A stretch of 64,000 nucleotides of DNA from Eleginops maclovinus. Lineage: Eukaryota > Chordata > Actinopteri > Perciformes > Eleginopidae. Below the pieces are notes generated by a model. The model saw only the letters and a program-made list of their open reading frames with translations. It was not told where the DNA came from and searched no databases. A program made the position numbers and the translations under genes. The stretch is taken from assembly GCF_036324505.1 (NCBI RefSeq), contig NC_086352.1:9876001-9940000 (forward strand). Reading direction: 5' to 3'. Positions 1-14,537 of the stretch are shown one piece after another. Position 1 is the first letter of the stretch; each line of letters starts with the position of its first letter.

Positions 1-1867
1 GTGAATATAGTTAACATGTAAATGCCTTACATGTTGTCCACTGCTGTGCACACAAGCTTAATGTCCGCCCAGGATAATATATAGTATTTTATCTTACTGT
101 ATATGTTGCATATAGAGAGGTTTGTGGAAAGGTTCAGAGCCTCCCAGCATGAGCTCAGACATTACTTGTGGCAAAGTCATTACACACTCACCTTACACGG
201 TGCATCTTTCACACCCTCGCCATATGTTACGTTTTAGCATGCAGCTCCATGTGAGAAATAGCTTGAATCATGACATTATCATCTAAATAGCAGCAAGAAC
301 CGTCAAACATGGCTAGAGGACATGGCATGTTACAATCTCACGCAGATTATATACTTAAATGTATGATATGTAACACACCAACATTGAGAGGTATAAAAAT
401 GACTAGACCTATGACATATACAGTATATATGTATATAAATGTGTATAAAGTTGAGTTGTGTACCACATTATATAGAGATGTTTCCAACACTTTTCAAACT
501 TTGGAAAATCAGTGATCTTAATCAAGATATATAAGATATAACAATTACATGTTAAGATCTTGGTCAATATCAACTATATTTGTAACTGGATAAAAGATTT
601 TATTTTATTTATCCATATCTACTGTAGATTTTATTTTATCAGACACACCAACTGAGAAACAAGCTGACGTTAATGGTTAGCTAGCACAAACTACAAGCTA
701 ACGTTAGCAGTTAGCTAGTGTGAAACTAGCAGCCCCTCCACCCTATGTCCGCCTTACCGTGCATTATTTCTACGTCAAGCTGCTCTATTTCAAGTTTTTC
801 CTGCTTGCACTCACTGGGTCCATTTGTTCTGAAATAGAAGAGACCTCTGGGTATAATTCAGCCTCTGGTTTATAACCTCCTGAAAGATGAACAATAAAGT
901 CATCCTGACCGAGAAAATCTAAAGAATGGAGGCCACCCAACTGTTGTTATTCTTTTGATTGAGAGACCCATAGTGTCAGGAAATGACAGTGAGTTAAAGT
1001 TTTAGAGGAAAAAAAAACGGCATTCCTGCAAAATATCGATTTTTTTGTCGAGCTTCAAACCTTGTTGTATTTTACCCCAAAATAATGGCTCTCCAGAACA
1101 AACGAGAAGTCTTCATGCGAAAGGGAGTGACAACCTTCAATGTAAATGTGTTTTTAAAAGGGTTTTTATTTTCAAGGGTTGATTTTTATGCCTTTATTTA
1201 ACAGAATATTTGCAATTGATTTAGGATACAAGCTGTGCTGTGAACAAAGGGCTTATATTCACACATTTGTGGTGTTGCTGCATGTCCCACAGACGACGGC
1301 AAAGCTGTTAAAATTCATGTCAGCGGATACCATATCTAAAATCCTCATTAGCAGATGAAAGTTTTACTGTAGACCAACAACAATGAGCTGTACGTCGCAG
1401 AATAGCACTTTTTGAGAATCTGGAAGATTATGGATTACATTTAGTAGAAATCTGGCATTCTGTGGCATCTGAATTCACTGTTGAGATATAACAGGTGTGA
1501 TTTACGTTCACAGAGAAAACACGAAACTCCTGAAGGCTAACAGGTGTGTTGACTACAGATCTTGCATTCTGCATAAATCAAAAATGCACAACAGCACCTG
1601 CTGAGAAGGCAATGGATCAAACTGTAATTCTCTATGACTGTAATTGAATAGGACTTTTTTATGTTCAATTTAAGGCAAATATCAAACTTAGGAAGCTGAG
1701 TCTGGATTTCTTGCACAACTTCACCTACTTCCAAAGTGCATGGAGAAGGAAACAAGTCTGACGAGGTCAAAACTCAAGGACAAGTCATAGTATATGGAAC
1801 AACTTTATTGTAAGACGAACACATTTTGACTGGATCTTCATCATGGTCAACTTATCCTATCATATAT
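1..1867. other. Noncoding AT-rich stretch
   Basis: No exon with matching splice sites and no recognisable protein similarity is visible on either strand. The short open frames here lack codon structure. I see no SINE promoter boxes or long repeats before the SINE that begins near 1,868. Confidence 0.5.
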
Positions 1868-2170
1868 GTCCAGTGGTGGCTCAGTCAGTAGGGGCTTGAT
1901 CGTAGGATCATCGGTTCAAGTCCCCGAAAATACTTGAAATATGGAAAGTGGACTGCTACTTGGATAGGTCCCAGTTCACCTCCTTGGACCTTGAGCAAGG
2001 CACCGGACACCTCCAATCCCCCCTCCCCATTGCTCCCCAGGCGCTGCACAATAGCTGCCCACTGCTCCTAGTACTAGGATGGGTTGGCAGAGGACACCTT
2101 TCACTGTGTGTGCTCTGCTGTGTGCATGTGTGTGATCAATAAAGAGGGTTTCATCCTCTAATCTAATCAT
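1868..2170 (+). mobile_element. tRNA-derived SINE (family member 1)
   Basis: A tRNA-like head carries an A box (1877-1892, tggctcagtcagtagg) and a B box (1913-1923, GGTTCAAGTCC) at tRNA-like spacing, which is the internal RNA polymerase III promoter. A long body follows (ccttgagcaaggcaccgg ... gctgcccactgctcc ... tttcactgtgtgt) and it ends in an AATAAAGAGG-like tail. The same head and body recur at about 56,349-56,680, so this is a dispersed family and not a tRNA gene. The head has lost the cloverleaf. I do not assign a family name. Confidence 0.8.
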
Positions 2171-2689
2171 ATTGAACTGAGCCAGGCATCGCTGTTTTTT
2201 TTAATATAGTTTTTTTTGTCGTTATGAATGGAATATGATCCAGAATGTCCAGCATGAATGACATATCCATTATATTCTCCTTATCAGTGATTTTGAGTAA
2301 TTGATTTTTATTCTAACAGTAGAAAGACCACATTTTTGCTTCACTTTAGGAATATGCCAAGCCTATCCTTGCTGGATGCGACACTGCATTGTGTTGTGGC
2401 AACATTTGAGGCCGTGTGAACTTTCTTGCTATTGTCTTCTACATCGGCACCCCCGTGCAGTCTCATTAAAAAGAATATGGCAGCTGCAGATGTAATGCTA
2501 ACGGCGATCTGAGAGCAGCGTCAGTCACGACCACTAGCTATTATGCTGCATATTATGTAAGATCATAACCATAATCTATACTGTATATAGAGCGTTTTCT
2601 TGCAATTCTATTTTGCACATAGTGTAAGCCAATGAAAGGAAACTTTAAATGGCAGTGTGTGTTAATTTGAACTTTGACCTACCTTTGAG

Positions 2690-2890
2690 GTATGGATTGT
2701 GGACTGGCACTTTGAGAGTTCACCTCCAGTGCACTGCAGAGGTGCTTTTGAGCAATGCAATGGTCTCCCACACTGCTCCCCGTGCGCTGTATAGTAGCTG
2801 CCCACTGCTTCTTATACCAGGATGGTATAATACAGAGAATACATTTCACTGTGTGTTTGTAGCTGTGTGTGATTAAAAGAGGATTTGAAA
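2690..2890 (+). mobile_element. Diverged SINE body, 5'-truncated
   Basis: This stretch repeats, in order and with many changes, the body words of the SINE at 1,868 and 56,349: a cacctccagtgc-like word, gagcaatgcaatgg, gctccccgtgcgctgta, agctgcccactgctt, aggatgg, tttcactgtgtgt and a gtgtgtgat-aaagagga end. The tRNA-like head with A and B boxes is absent, so it is a truncated, older copy or a relative that shares the body. Confidence 0.6.
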
Positions 2891-2924
2891 TAAATCCCTC
2901 AATTTCCATTTCCATTACGAAGAG

Positions 2925-3060
2925 TTACATAAGGCGATGGTTCTCTGCTTCCCAGTGCTTCCAGTCTTTATGCTAAGCTAATCTTCTGCTGGCTGTAACT
3001 TTATATGAGCGGTATCAATCTTCTTAACTCCGCACGAAAGTGAATAAACACTAATGCTTT
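2925..3060. repeat. Probable dispersed teleost repeat fragment
   Basis: Words such as gctaagctaatcttctgctggctgtaa and ggtatcaatcttcttaactc followed by gaaagtgaataa resemble an abundant fish interspersed repeat that I recall only as a word pattern. There are no terminal repeats or coding sequence to classify it. Confidence 0.35.
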
Positions 3061-3336
3061 AAGCAACTCTGACCTACAATATTAAAGTAATACCTTATGT
3101 ATACAATGTTATTGCTCATTTTGCAACCTATTTTACTTCTGCCTTAAACACTCAGTATGTGTGTGTCTAAGTAGTTTGTGACTTGCTTGGTCATAGAAGC
3201 ATTCAGCCATATTTATGAGCTTTGCCATACCATACCACCAAGGGATCCAGCACTAACTAACAATAAACCGGTCTGTCTCCCTCCTATGCTTTTCTCTCTT
3301 TTCCTCTCTCTCTCTGCAACTCCTCCTCTGTTCTTC

Positions 3337-3338
<2 letters not shown>

Positions 3339-3404
<66 letters not shown>
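3339..3404. repeat. (GT)n microsatellite
   Basis: An uninterrupted run of about 32 GT units, flanked upstream by a pyrimidine-rich CTCTCT/TTCC stretch and downstream by CGCTCTCTCCC. Open frames across it are artefacts of the dinucleotide repeat. Confidence 0.95.
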
Positions 3405-3405
<1 letters not shown>

Positions 3406-3714
3406 GCTCTCTCCCTTCTTTCTCTTTCTGCCCTTCCTCCTCCGGCCTGCCACGCTCTCATTTGTCACATTTACAATGGAAACATCCAAATTTACAGATG
3501 CTATCAATTAATCACCTCCGCTCTAATTACAATCCAATTAACCTCTGTTTCCATGCGCCATGCTGCAGGACGGCCAGCACCCTCCCTACTCAATCACACC
3601 GCTCAGAGAGAGAGATAGACAGAGAGACGGAGCGGGAGGGGAAGCAGAGTGAGATTTAATGAAAGAAAAACTAAGTGAGGAGGGGAGAGAGATCCCGTGG
3701 ATAGAGGGATAGAT

Positions 3715-3990
3715 AAACTATGTGGCTAAAAGTATGTGGACACCTCTGTCGGTTAGTGTTTACACAGTTTGGGCTAGCTCCCTTTTTACAACTGAGATAA
3801 AGTCCTAATGCTACAGCATGTTAAGATACACAGATGTCTTTAACTTGGCAGCAACAGTTTGAAAAAGCACGTTTTCTGTTGTAAGATAACAATGCGCCCA
3901 TTAAAGCAGATCCATGAGGAAATGTTACAAATGTGTTGTTGAACTCAACTCCATCAAACCCCTTTGGGATCACCATCTGCCTGTGAAACA
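3715..3990. mobile_element. Degraded Tc1/mariner-like DNA transposon fragment
   Basis: The stretch opens with gtggctaaaagtatgtggacacc, a word common at the ends of fish cut-and-paste elements. Near 3940-3975 it has gttgaactcaactccatcaaacccctttgggat, which reads like the decayed DLNPIE-LWD region of a Tc1-type DDE transposase. No open frame spans it, so it is a dead remnant. The assignment rests on word similarity alone. Confidence 0.4.
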
Positions 3991-4935
3991 TTTACAAGTT
4001 CATGTATGTGCAAACATACATAAATGAACCATGAATGAAAGAAAGGGAGATAAGAGAGCTAGGCGACAGACATTCATGGAAAAAATATAAATGATGGGAG
4101 GAGAAGGAGAAAAATGAAGCTCAGCTCAAGAGCCGGTGTCTCAGCGGAGGATCACAGGTGTGACTTGAGCGGAGACAAAGAAAGAAGAGAAAGCTAGAGG
4201 AAGATAGAGAGGGGGGGGGGTGGGGGGTGAAGAGCTGCTGTTGTCAGGAGGTTTGAAGAAAGACGAAGGATGTGTCCATTACAGACGAGACTGTTCTCCT
4301 GTGCCATCGGAGACCAGACTGTCATCATGAACCACCTGTGTGTGAGTGTGCTTAAGTGTGTGTGTGGTGTCTATATGCATGAGCACAGAAACCCACATAA
4401 TATGTCAATGTGTCCCCTTGAACATGCACACACATTTTAATGCGTATGATAACATAAACACAAGTACAGCCCCGCACATACAAGCACATGTTCGAGTGTG
4501 TGCAAACAAATACACACATTAGGATGCACGCACATGGACCCAACGTGCATTTAGATCACGTACGTGCGCCCACATACGATAGAAGAGCACACACACATGG
4601 ACACACACACGCTGGTCCGGCTCTAACACAGATGGATATACAGCACCACTATTAGCGGCTCTGGATTTACAGTGGCCCGTCAGCCTTCAGCTTTTAATGC
4701 CACGTGGGGCCTGTTTTACAGCTCTGCCCCAGGGCCCCAATCGGCTTTCAATTAGCAGGTGAGCTGCAGCCCTGTTCCCAATCAATAGCCCAGTGCAGGC
4801 AGGCTGCAGGCACCCTGGGGCCCCCAGCTTGGAGGGAGGAGAGAGGGGGAGAGAGGGGAGCTGGCAAGAAACCTGATGTGGAATCATGCCATGCTTCTGG
4901 GCCAGAGGGCTGTTTGAAGAGGTTGGACATGTCAC

Positions 4936-5343
4936 TTTCTTTCTTTCTTTCTACATACAAACAGGAAACCATGCACACAGGCACAATTTGTCTGCAAATC
5001 CAATCTTGCTTTCCTTAACAAAACAAGGCTAATCGACACTCTGACTGAGGAGTGTTAACGCACTGCTGGCAACCTCAGAGGAGGAAGCAGCCCTCAAGTC
5101 GAACTCCTGAAAGTAAAAGCTGTATTTCTGGGTACTGTTCTTTCTTTCTTTCTTACACACATACAAACAGCGAAATGCATCAAAGCACAAATTGTCTGTA
5201 AATCAAATCTGCAAATCTTGCATTCTTTAAACAAAACCAGGCTAATCGACGCACTAAGCGAGGAGTGTTAATGCACTGCTGGCAACCTCCAAGGAGGAAG
5301 CTGCCCTCCAGTCGAACTCCGGAAATAAAGGCTGTGTTTCTGT
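4936..5343. repeat. Tandem direct repeat, two units of about 200 bp
   Basis: Unit 1 (about 4936-5138) and unit 2 (about 5140-5343) share the same word order: ctttctttctttct, acatacaaacag, cacaa-tttgtctg, aaca-ggctaatcgac, gaggagtgttaa-gcactgctgg, caacctc, gaggaagc, gccctc-agtcgaactcc, then aaagctgt-tttctg. Differences are point changes and small indels, so the duplication is not recent. No coding content is evident. Confidence 0.85.
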
Positions 5344-8300
5344 TTGAGTGAGAAAGGGGGGATTTAAATAAAGAAACTCATTACTTACAAGTTAAATTGA
5401 ATAACTTACACAAGTTCTTCAAATAGATGTTTTGTATTCATTGATTTAGCAAAGCCATTTCAGTTTAATTTGACAAATGCATGCAGTTTAAACACCATTT
5501 CTGATGGCAATAAATATAAAGTTTCATATTTCTTAGGCTGTATTCCCTTGCCGGAAAGAGTTTTCCTCAAAATAGTGACAGCATCTTCTAAGATGCCGAT
5601 TACTCTGCGCTTTTCAAGAAAATGTCAGTTAATTTAAGAAGGCACTTGAAAGTAACTGGGTAGCATTAGACACAAGTGAATTTGTCTCAGAAAAGATAGT
5701 TTTACTGTGTGAGAAGAAGGATTTAAGGTGGATAATAGGATGAAATAATACAAGACGGACATTTTTGGCAGTATATCTTTCATCAAGGGGTCTGGGAAAT
5801 CAGTCTCATCGTTTTTTCCAGGAACATCAATAAAACCAACATGAGTCAAGTCAAACTCGGATGATAAACTGCCTGACAAGAGCGCCACGATTTCTACACT
5901 TTGTGGTCAGGACATTTTAATGATGGAAGTTACATTATTTATGACTTTGGGACAGAATACAAATTAAGTGATGTATTAAAATGTTTGCAGGGCACACACA
6001 CAAAGACACACATGTGCACACAGAAAGATATGCATCCCCATGCATGCACAGCTGTCAAGTCCACACTCTCATCAATGCTCTAACTCCACCGAGAGGAGGA
6101 TCCGGGCGAAACTAAATTAAGTATTTCAATTCTTCTCCACCTCGCAGAGAAAACCATGGCTTGGCAAAATAGCCAAGTCATTTTAATTAGACTCACAGAG
6201 CACCACATGCTTTGGTCCCTACCTCCAACACATGAAAAAGAAAAATCCCATTCCCCTAAGTGACAGCAGAGAGAGTGGGGGGGGGGGGGGAATCTGCCAA
6301 AGCAGGCGGCTTGGCAAAGAACCTGCATCCACTGAATAACGGAACAGAGCTCCATTTTTACATCATGCAGCCCTGATTGTCAGAAGCGCATCCCCCATCA
6401 AGCAATTACCTGTCTCTATTTCCTTTTTATTTATGTTTTGTAACCTTGTGAGAAGCTGGTAACAAAGCTAGCGTGGTGCACGGAGGAGAGGTTAGAGAAC
6501 AGTGGAAGAGGAGGAGGAGGGGAGAGCGACAGTTACTGGAGTGACATGGGTGTCTTTGAAGGCCTCACAGCAGGGGGGGTGGAGGGGGTTGGTTAGAAAG
6601 GCGAGAGGTGGGAGAGATAACCGGGTCTCCTCCAACCCTCTGCTCCTATATCTCTAACCCTGTGCCAGTTTTATCCAAGGGGGGCAACGAGGGTCTTTGA
6701 TGGCGTCCCAGCAGGAGGTGTACTGTATGATTTTGTGTGTGTGTGTGTTTTGGCACATGTAATCGTTACGTATAGATGTATGCTTTCTGAGAACATTGTT
6801 AAATGAGAATAAGTAAATTAATTCAGGTATTTGTGTGTTTGTTTGCACATGTTGGCCTGCGTGTGTGATGGGAGAGCGGCCCGGCTACAATACATCTCAC
6901 GCTGTGTGGTGGACAGGCAGAGCTGGAGCTGCTGGAAGGCGGAGAGACAGGCAGCTCTTCCCCTCCACACATCTCTGTTCAAAGGCGCCATCAAAGTCTG
7001 GCAGAAATGTCAGTGCTGCAGGCAGGGGACCGGCCTCTGAATGTCAGTCCTTCTCAGGTCAACACCGAGAGCCAGCCCGCCTCGTACACACAGAAAGAGA
7101 CGGAGAAGGGGGGCAGAGCGACACAGGGAGTAGATGAAGATAAAAAGGCAAAACACGGGGACAGTGATTAGGGGAACATGATAAAATGGTGAGGAAGAGA
7201 GAGCGAGACGAACTTATGGAGGAAAGAGAGCGATAAGGAACAGGAGGTAGATTGCAGGGCAAAGTAATAACAGAGGGTAGAGGAGGACACAATGTTGTAC
7301 TGAAAACACTGAACTGGGACTTTGATTTGAATGTATTGTGGCAACAGGTTTCACATTTCTGTATCAGGTTAGTTGAAAGCAATAATATTGAGTTTTAAAA
7401 ATATTAGGTTCAACTTAATATTGTTTTCAAGAAACCTAATACAGTTATGCGAAATGTGTTGACATAACACATTCATTCAAGTCAACATTTCAGTTTTTTA
7501 GAGTGGTTTGTTTGTGGTAAGACTTCCAGCCCGTCAGTGTGTGTTTCTGTGGGTGTAGCAGGATGTCAAGTGACTACAGGGCAGAGATCTAGACGAGAGC
7601 ATGAGTGAGAGAAGGAAAACATTGAAAAGCAAAGCGGACAATGCTAAAAAAACGTCCTTGCTTCCGTTTGCATCTGAAAAGCAGGACTTGTAGAGATAGA
7701 TTTAATAGCAGACGGACACACAGAAATAGAAAGAGACGTGTGGACTCATACGGCGGACACACATATACACACACACCGACACACTAGTGATTGTCCCAGT
7801 GCAGGCCATGAGGAGCCTGTCAGATTACAGGAGGGTAATTGAATGGTAAGGAAGCAGACAACACATCTAGCACAGCCGGACTCCAGAGGCGGCCGCCACC
7901 ATACCAGAGCTCAGGGGAAATTCAGGGCCCACTTAATAGTGAATTGGAGATGGGACATTGTGTGTGTGTGTGTGTGTGTGTGTCTGGGTATGAGTTTGTG
8001 CAAGAGTGCTTGGTAGGTGCGGGACAAAGGAGAGCGCTCATGGCAGCAGACAAAATGGTCACTGAAAATCTGAAGAAGGCTGATTTGAGAAACTACTTGA
8101 CATGAGCAGGTGGAAAAAACAACCAGAAAAATGTTTGAGAGGCATGACAAAGCAGAGAGAAAGAAAGAAGAACAACAAAGAGAAGAGACACAGAAAGAAA
8201 GGTAGAGGAATGAAATGAGAGATGCAGAGGGGGAAAAAGTTAACGCAAAAGGGAAGAGGTGGTGAGAGGGAGAGTGAAATGCAGAGGTGGAAAAACATGA

Positions 8301-9329
8301 AGGGGGACAGAGGACAGCGGGAAAAAGAAGACGGGAAAAAAATGAAAGGAAAAAAATACTGAAGCAAGAAATGAAGGTTGAAGGAGAGCTGCTATATATG
8401 ATGAGTGTCCATCTATCAATGAGTCTCTAATAGCAGAGGAAATTGACAAGTGAGGAAGTCAAACAAAAGCACTGTGGAGCGCTATACACGACGAGAGGAA
8501 GTGACAAATGAATAGAGATTTTTTTTTCAGTGGCACTTTAATGGCAATGAACACTTATTTTATTCCCATATGAATAGGGACAGAAGAGCAGACATGACGC
8601 ACGCATACTATGGTATTGATTGAAGGACGTGGGGAGGTGTGTGTGAGTGTGTGTGTGTGTGTGTGAAACAGGAAGCAGACTTCTGTTGGTTGGTAAGGAA
8701 CTAACAAGAAACTTCAGTCCAGTGAGAAATAGTGGAGATGTTGTGGTGAAATAGATGGAAAAAGAAAGAAGGAGTGGTATGAGGGACGTATGAAGAACAC
8801 ATAGGAAGAGTAAGGGGGGTGTAATCGAGAGAAGAGGGGAGAGACAGGGAGGAGAGAGTAGAAAAAACAAGAAGGTCTGCTGGGTGTAAAGTTTCCCCTG
8901 GATATGATATGTGGATATGGGGATGTCATCGAGCCTGTGAAGTGGAAATAATAAAGAATTAGGATTGTCTCCGAAGACAGGGGAATTAATCCAAAATGAA
9001 TTACTGAAGGGGGAAGAGGACAGGGGGGGGGGGAGGAATCAACATCAGCTATTTCCTTTTTCCTCTGCTTCGAGGCAGATAGGGGGCGGTTTGTGCAAGA
9101 ACTGTGAATCCCATAAAAATTAAATTAATAACAAAGGGAAAACACACACACAAATACAAGTGGAAAAAATTAGTAATACGTGGGTGGGGAGAGATAGTCG
9201 TACAGAGAGCAAGGGTACAGATGGAAGGGGAAAAAAAGACAGAGATTTGAGGGAAGTGAGGGTGGGCACTGTTGCTGCCAGATTGCACTGCTCTTTTGTT
9301 CCCCCTCGTCTCTCTGGAAAGGGCTGCCG
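5344..9329. other. Noncoding region with purine-rich tracts and short GT repeats
   Basis: No recognisable exon is present. It contains long GA-rich tracts (about 7,080-7,260 and 8,100-8,460), short (GT)n runs at about 7,958-7,983 and 8,638-8,664, and homopolymer G runs. The stretch 6,080-6,470 is richer in sequence complexity and holds homeodomain-like TAATTA/CAATTA words, so it may be regulatory. Confidence 0.5.
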
Positions 9330-9520
9330 GTGTTAAAGAGGAGATGCCGCGGAGGCCATTGTAATAAATGCCACTTGTAAATTGCGGAGTGGAATTATAC
9401 AGCGTGCAGATGGATCCATACGCCTGAGCAAAATGTGGCCAAAAAACCGGCAGCGATAATTAAGACTTAGGGGGTGAATGACAGAGCCATTTGTGACGAC
9501 GGAATATGGCGTCTCCGAGC
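9330..9520. promoter_or_regulatory. Candidate conserved noncoding element
   Basis: A high-complexity block between low-complexity purine-rich DNA and a CA repeat. It holds GCCATTGTAATAAATG, ACTTGTAAATTGCGG, GATAATTAAG and a CATTTGTGACG-like word, without a convincing open frame or splice sites. This texture suggests selection, but only a cross-species alignment can show it. Confidence 0.25.
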
Positions 9521-9653
9521 TCTCTGGGAAACAGAAGGGCTCGGAGAGGCTCGGTGTCACAAAACATTACCCACACAGCTGTTGGCTTTATGAGCAGCAA
9601 TGGTGTACTCCCTTCCTCCCTCTCATCCTACTCTCTATCTCTTCCTTCCCCCC

Positions 9654-9754
<101 letters not shown>

Positions 9755-10379
9755 CACCTCACCTTGGTCACCACACAGGGGTGCTGTTCTTTTCCAGTTT
9801 GTGCCATTTTAAAAACAACCACCTACCCCACCCCCCCAAAAAAAACTCATGCATTTTTACTTTTTTTTTTGCCTCACACCACCATCCTTACCATCTCTGA
9901 GGGACTAGACAAGGACTTGTACTCCATCATTCATATCAAGCGAGGAGGAGGAGGCACTCGGCATGCACACAAACTGTAGAGTAACACCCGGGCTGAAAAT
10001 TCAATAAAAGGCACCGACACTGACAGTGCACGGTACTGTTTTGAATGGGAGTTGGGCTTACTGGGGCTCCGGGCTGACTGTAAAGTAGGAAAATCGAATT
10101 GTGGTGTTTTTCTTCCCTATCTTTTCAGTTAAAAAAAACCATTTTTGTATGCCATCCCTGCGCTCACAATGTCCACACAAGTCATGCTACAATGCTTGTA
10201 GGGTTCAGAAATCATGTCTGTGCTTTGTTCATACTCTAGTGTATTTCAAGCAACAAAAAAATATTTAAAAAAAACATTAGACATCCTGGGAATTCACCAC
10301 ACATCCTGCTCAACAAGTCTACCTCTTTTGCTTTGTGACACTGCATAAATTGTCGCTGGTATCTCTGCACAAACACATG

Positions 10380-10440
10380 AAAAAACTCCCGCTCTTTTAT
10401 ACTACTTGGCGAATAAAGTGATTCTGATTCTGATGTGTCC
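10380..10440 (+). repeat. 3' tail of a dispersed retroelement, GATTCT repeat end
   Basis: The sequence ends with GGCGAATAAAGTGATTCTGATTCTGAT, an AATAAA followed by tandem GATTCT units. This is the usual 3' end of a class of fish non-LTR elements. A reverse-oriented tail with the same hexamer occurs at 15,898-15,965. The body upstream is too diverged to classify. Confidence 0.4.
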
Positions 10441-12407
<1,967 letters not shown>

Positions 12408-12543
12408 AGTTATAGTGCCCCCTCCTGCTCAAAATGCAAGTTTCAGGCACAATATATACACCTCTGAATATGATGGTTATACTTATTTTCCACAGAGAAA
12501 TCAAAGAGAAAGAGACCGTATGTAAAACTGTGCAAAATCAGGC

Positions 12544-12549
12544 TTTATT
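12544..12549 (-). terminator. parp6: Candidate parp6 poly(A) signal
   Basis: TTTATT on the plus strand reads AATAAA on the minus strand. It lies about 2 kb past the parp6 stop codon and is preceded in the transcript by an A-rich run. It is a good candidate for the end of the 3' UTR, but closer AATAAA-like sites could also be used. Confidence 0.4.
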
Positions 12550-13077
12550 TTTTTTTTCTCTCTGCATCGTCGCCTTACATCATCAGCATCGTAATCACCA
12601 TCAATCTCGTCGACATCATCTTTAAAAACATAACTCACCGGAGACAGACAGCCAGAGAATAAATCCTCTAAGACACTCGCAGCTCAAAACCTCTTGGCAA
12701 AAAAAAACAGGCACCAGCTATTAGCACAGTCCCCGCAACAGAATCAGTAAGCTGTACATGTCCACTTCTTTCAGGGCAATACATTTCAAAGAGGTCTCCA
12801 ATGTCCTTATTTACAAGTCGCTCTCTTTCAGTAGTCTCTTAAAAGTCCATTCAGTCGTCCTCAGTTCCAGGAGACACTGAAAGCCCGTCTCAGCACCGAC
12901 GTGGTTAAGATGTTGGATATTATAGTCTTCCTGACACCATAAATACTTTTTTTCCCCACTTTTCCTCCATTACCGGTGTCCTGCAGTTCCCGAGGACAGT
13001 TCACTTCTCCAGTTTAGGCAAACGTTGAATAAGTGCAATGTCTAGTATAATGTCAAGAAAATACAAACCCACACGTA

Positions 13078-13365
13078 TACATACATACATACATACAGTA
13101 CATACATACATACATACATACATACATACACACACACATACATACATACATACATACACACACACATACATACATACATACATACATACATACATACATA
13201 CATACATACATACATACATACATACATACATACATACATACATACATACATACATACATACAGTACATACATACAGTACATACATACATACATACATACA
13301 TACATACATACATACATACATACATACATACATACACACATACACACATACATACATACAGTACA
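13078..13365. repeat. (CATA)n tetranucleotide array with CAGTA interruptions
   Basis: About 290 bp of tandem CATA/TACA units. Interruptions are CACACA and CAGTACATA at about 13,097, 13,261, 13,275 and 13,360. Open frames on both strands here are artefacts. It lies inside the presumed 3' UTR of parp6. Confidence 0.95.
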
Positions 13366-14537
13366 TGACTAACTGATAAACTTGATTAGCTATACAAGGT
13401 TGCCTTTTTCCATCCAGTGTCCTTCAGGTAGAGGCCCAGTGAGGTTGTGAGCTCACCTGGACTGGATGTAGATATTTTGGTAAAATTGTCCATGATTTTT
13501 CTGTACATTGGATTTCGTTAGTCATGACTCCAATGGAAAGTGTAGTTCATACACAAAGAGATTCATTTCGAAATGAGATATGCACCACACGGAGGAAAGG
13601 TGATGACGGCGCCTGACAGATTATTGTCATTTTTCAACACAGAACATAGGCAACAGATATGACATGTCCTATTAAATCCAGAGTTAGATTTCACGATGTT
13701 GTTCAGCCGGCCATTTCACGCTTATGTCCAGTGAGATTTTTTTTTTTTAATATCCTGTTTGTTGGATGTTTTGGGGCTGTGAGGTTTTGAAAGTGCATCA
13801 ATCATTGAAGAAAATCATAATACTGTTAATGTCTGGATTTTTACATTTGATAATGTTATCAAAAACAAAGTGCCTTCAGTGTATCTAACTCGATTTCAAG
13901 CCACACCTCGCTTATTGGATTCTGGGAGCAGACAAGGACAAAACGACAGAGAAGTGCTTGCCCCCCCAGATAACTATGTCACAGACCTTAATTCATGTCA
14001 TTAGTCAAAGAATATTAAACAAACGGATCGCAGATAATGCCTTTTGCAAACACAATAAGGGAACAAACTTCTATATGCATGTAAATCCATCACTTATTTG
14101 CCAAAAGGGGAACACATTATTTGTTTGTAGTGATTCTTTTTTCTTTCCTTTTTTACTAGATATTCACAAAGGATAATGATACATAAATTAGTCAGAAGGA
14201 TCAGTGAAAGTGCAACAAGTTAGGATAAAGTGTGGAGAGACTTAGAAGTGACTACTAGCCTTTTTTCTTCATCGATGTGTTGCAGTTGTAACTGACACAA
14301 AACTCAGAAAAGCAGACCAAACTGAAGGTCAAATGAGAATGTAAAACAAAGCCACTCGGAGAAGAGGAACAAAGAAGGGAGAGGAAAACGAGACGACCAG
14401 GACAAAACGACTTTAGAGATAATGTGTTCAAGAGCTAGCTCGGCCGTTAGCATCAGGCCTGAGGTCAGCCCGCCCAAACACTTGCTGCCTGCCTGTGATC
14501 CCCCCCAACCCCCAGAAATACAAATGGACAACCACCA

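Larger units (their letters stand above)
12544..14537 (-). other. parp6: Likely parp6 3' UTR
   Basis: This is the interval between the parp6 stop codon (14,538-14,540) and the first well-placed minus-strand AATAAA. It has no open frame of interest and includes a 290-bp CATA repeat. The 3' UTR assignment is inferred from position only. Confidence 0.45.

Noticed and set aside
1877..1923. tRNA gene candidate from A and B boxes
   Set aside because: The surrounding bases do not form acceptor or anticodon stems, and the same head occurs with a long shared body at 56,349, so it is a SINE head.
3339..3404. Open frames of alternating Cys-Val or Thr-His across dinucleotide repeats
   Set aside because: They are produced by GT/CA repeats that are open in several frames. 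The same applies at 9,656-9,752, 12,261-12,406 and the CATA array at 13,078-13,365.
13078..13365. CRISPR-like regular repeat
   Set aside because: The unit is four bases with no unique spacers, in a vertebrate genome. It is a tetranucleotide microsatellite.
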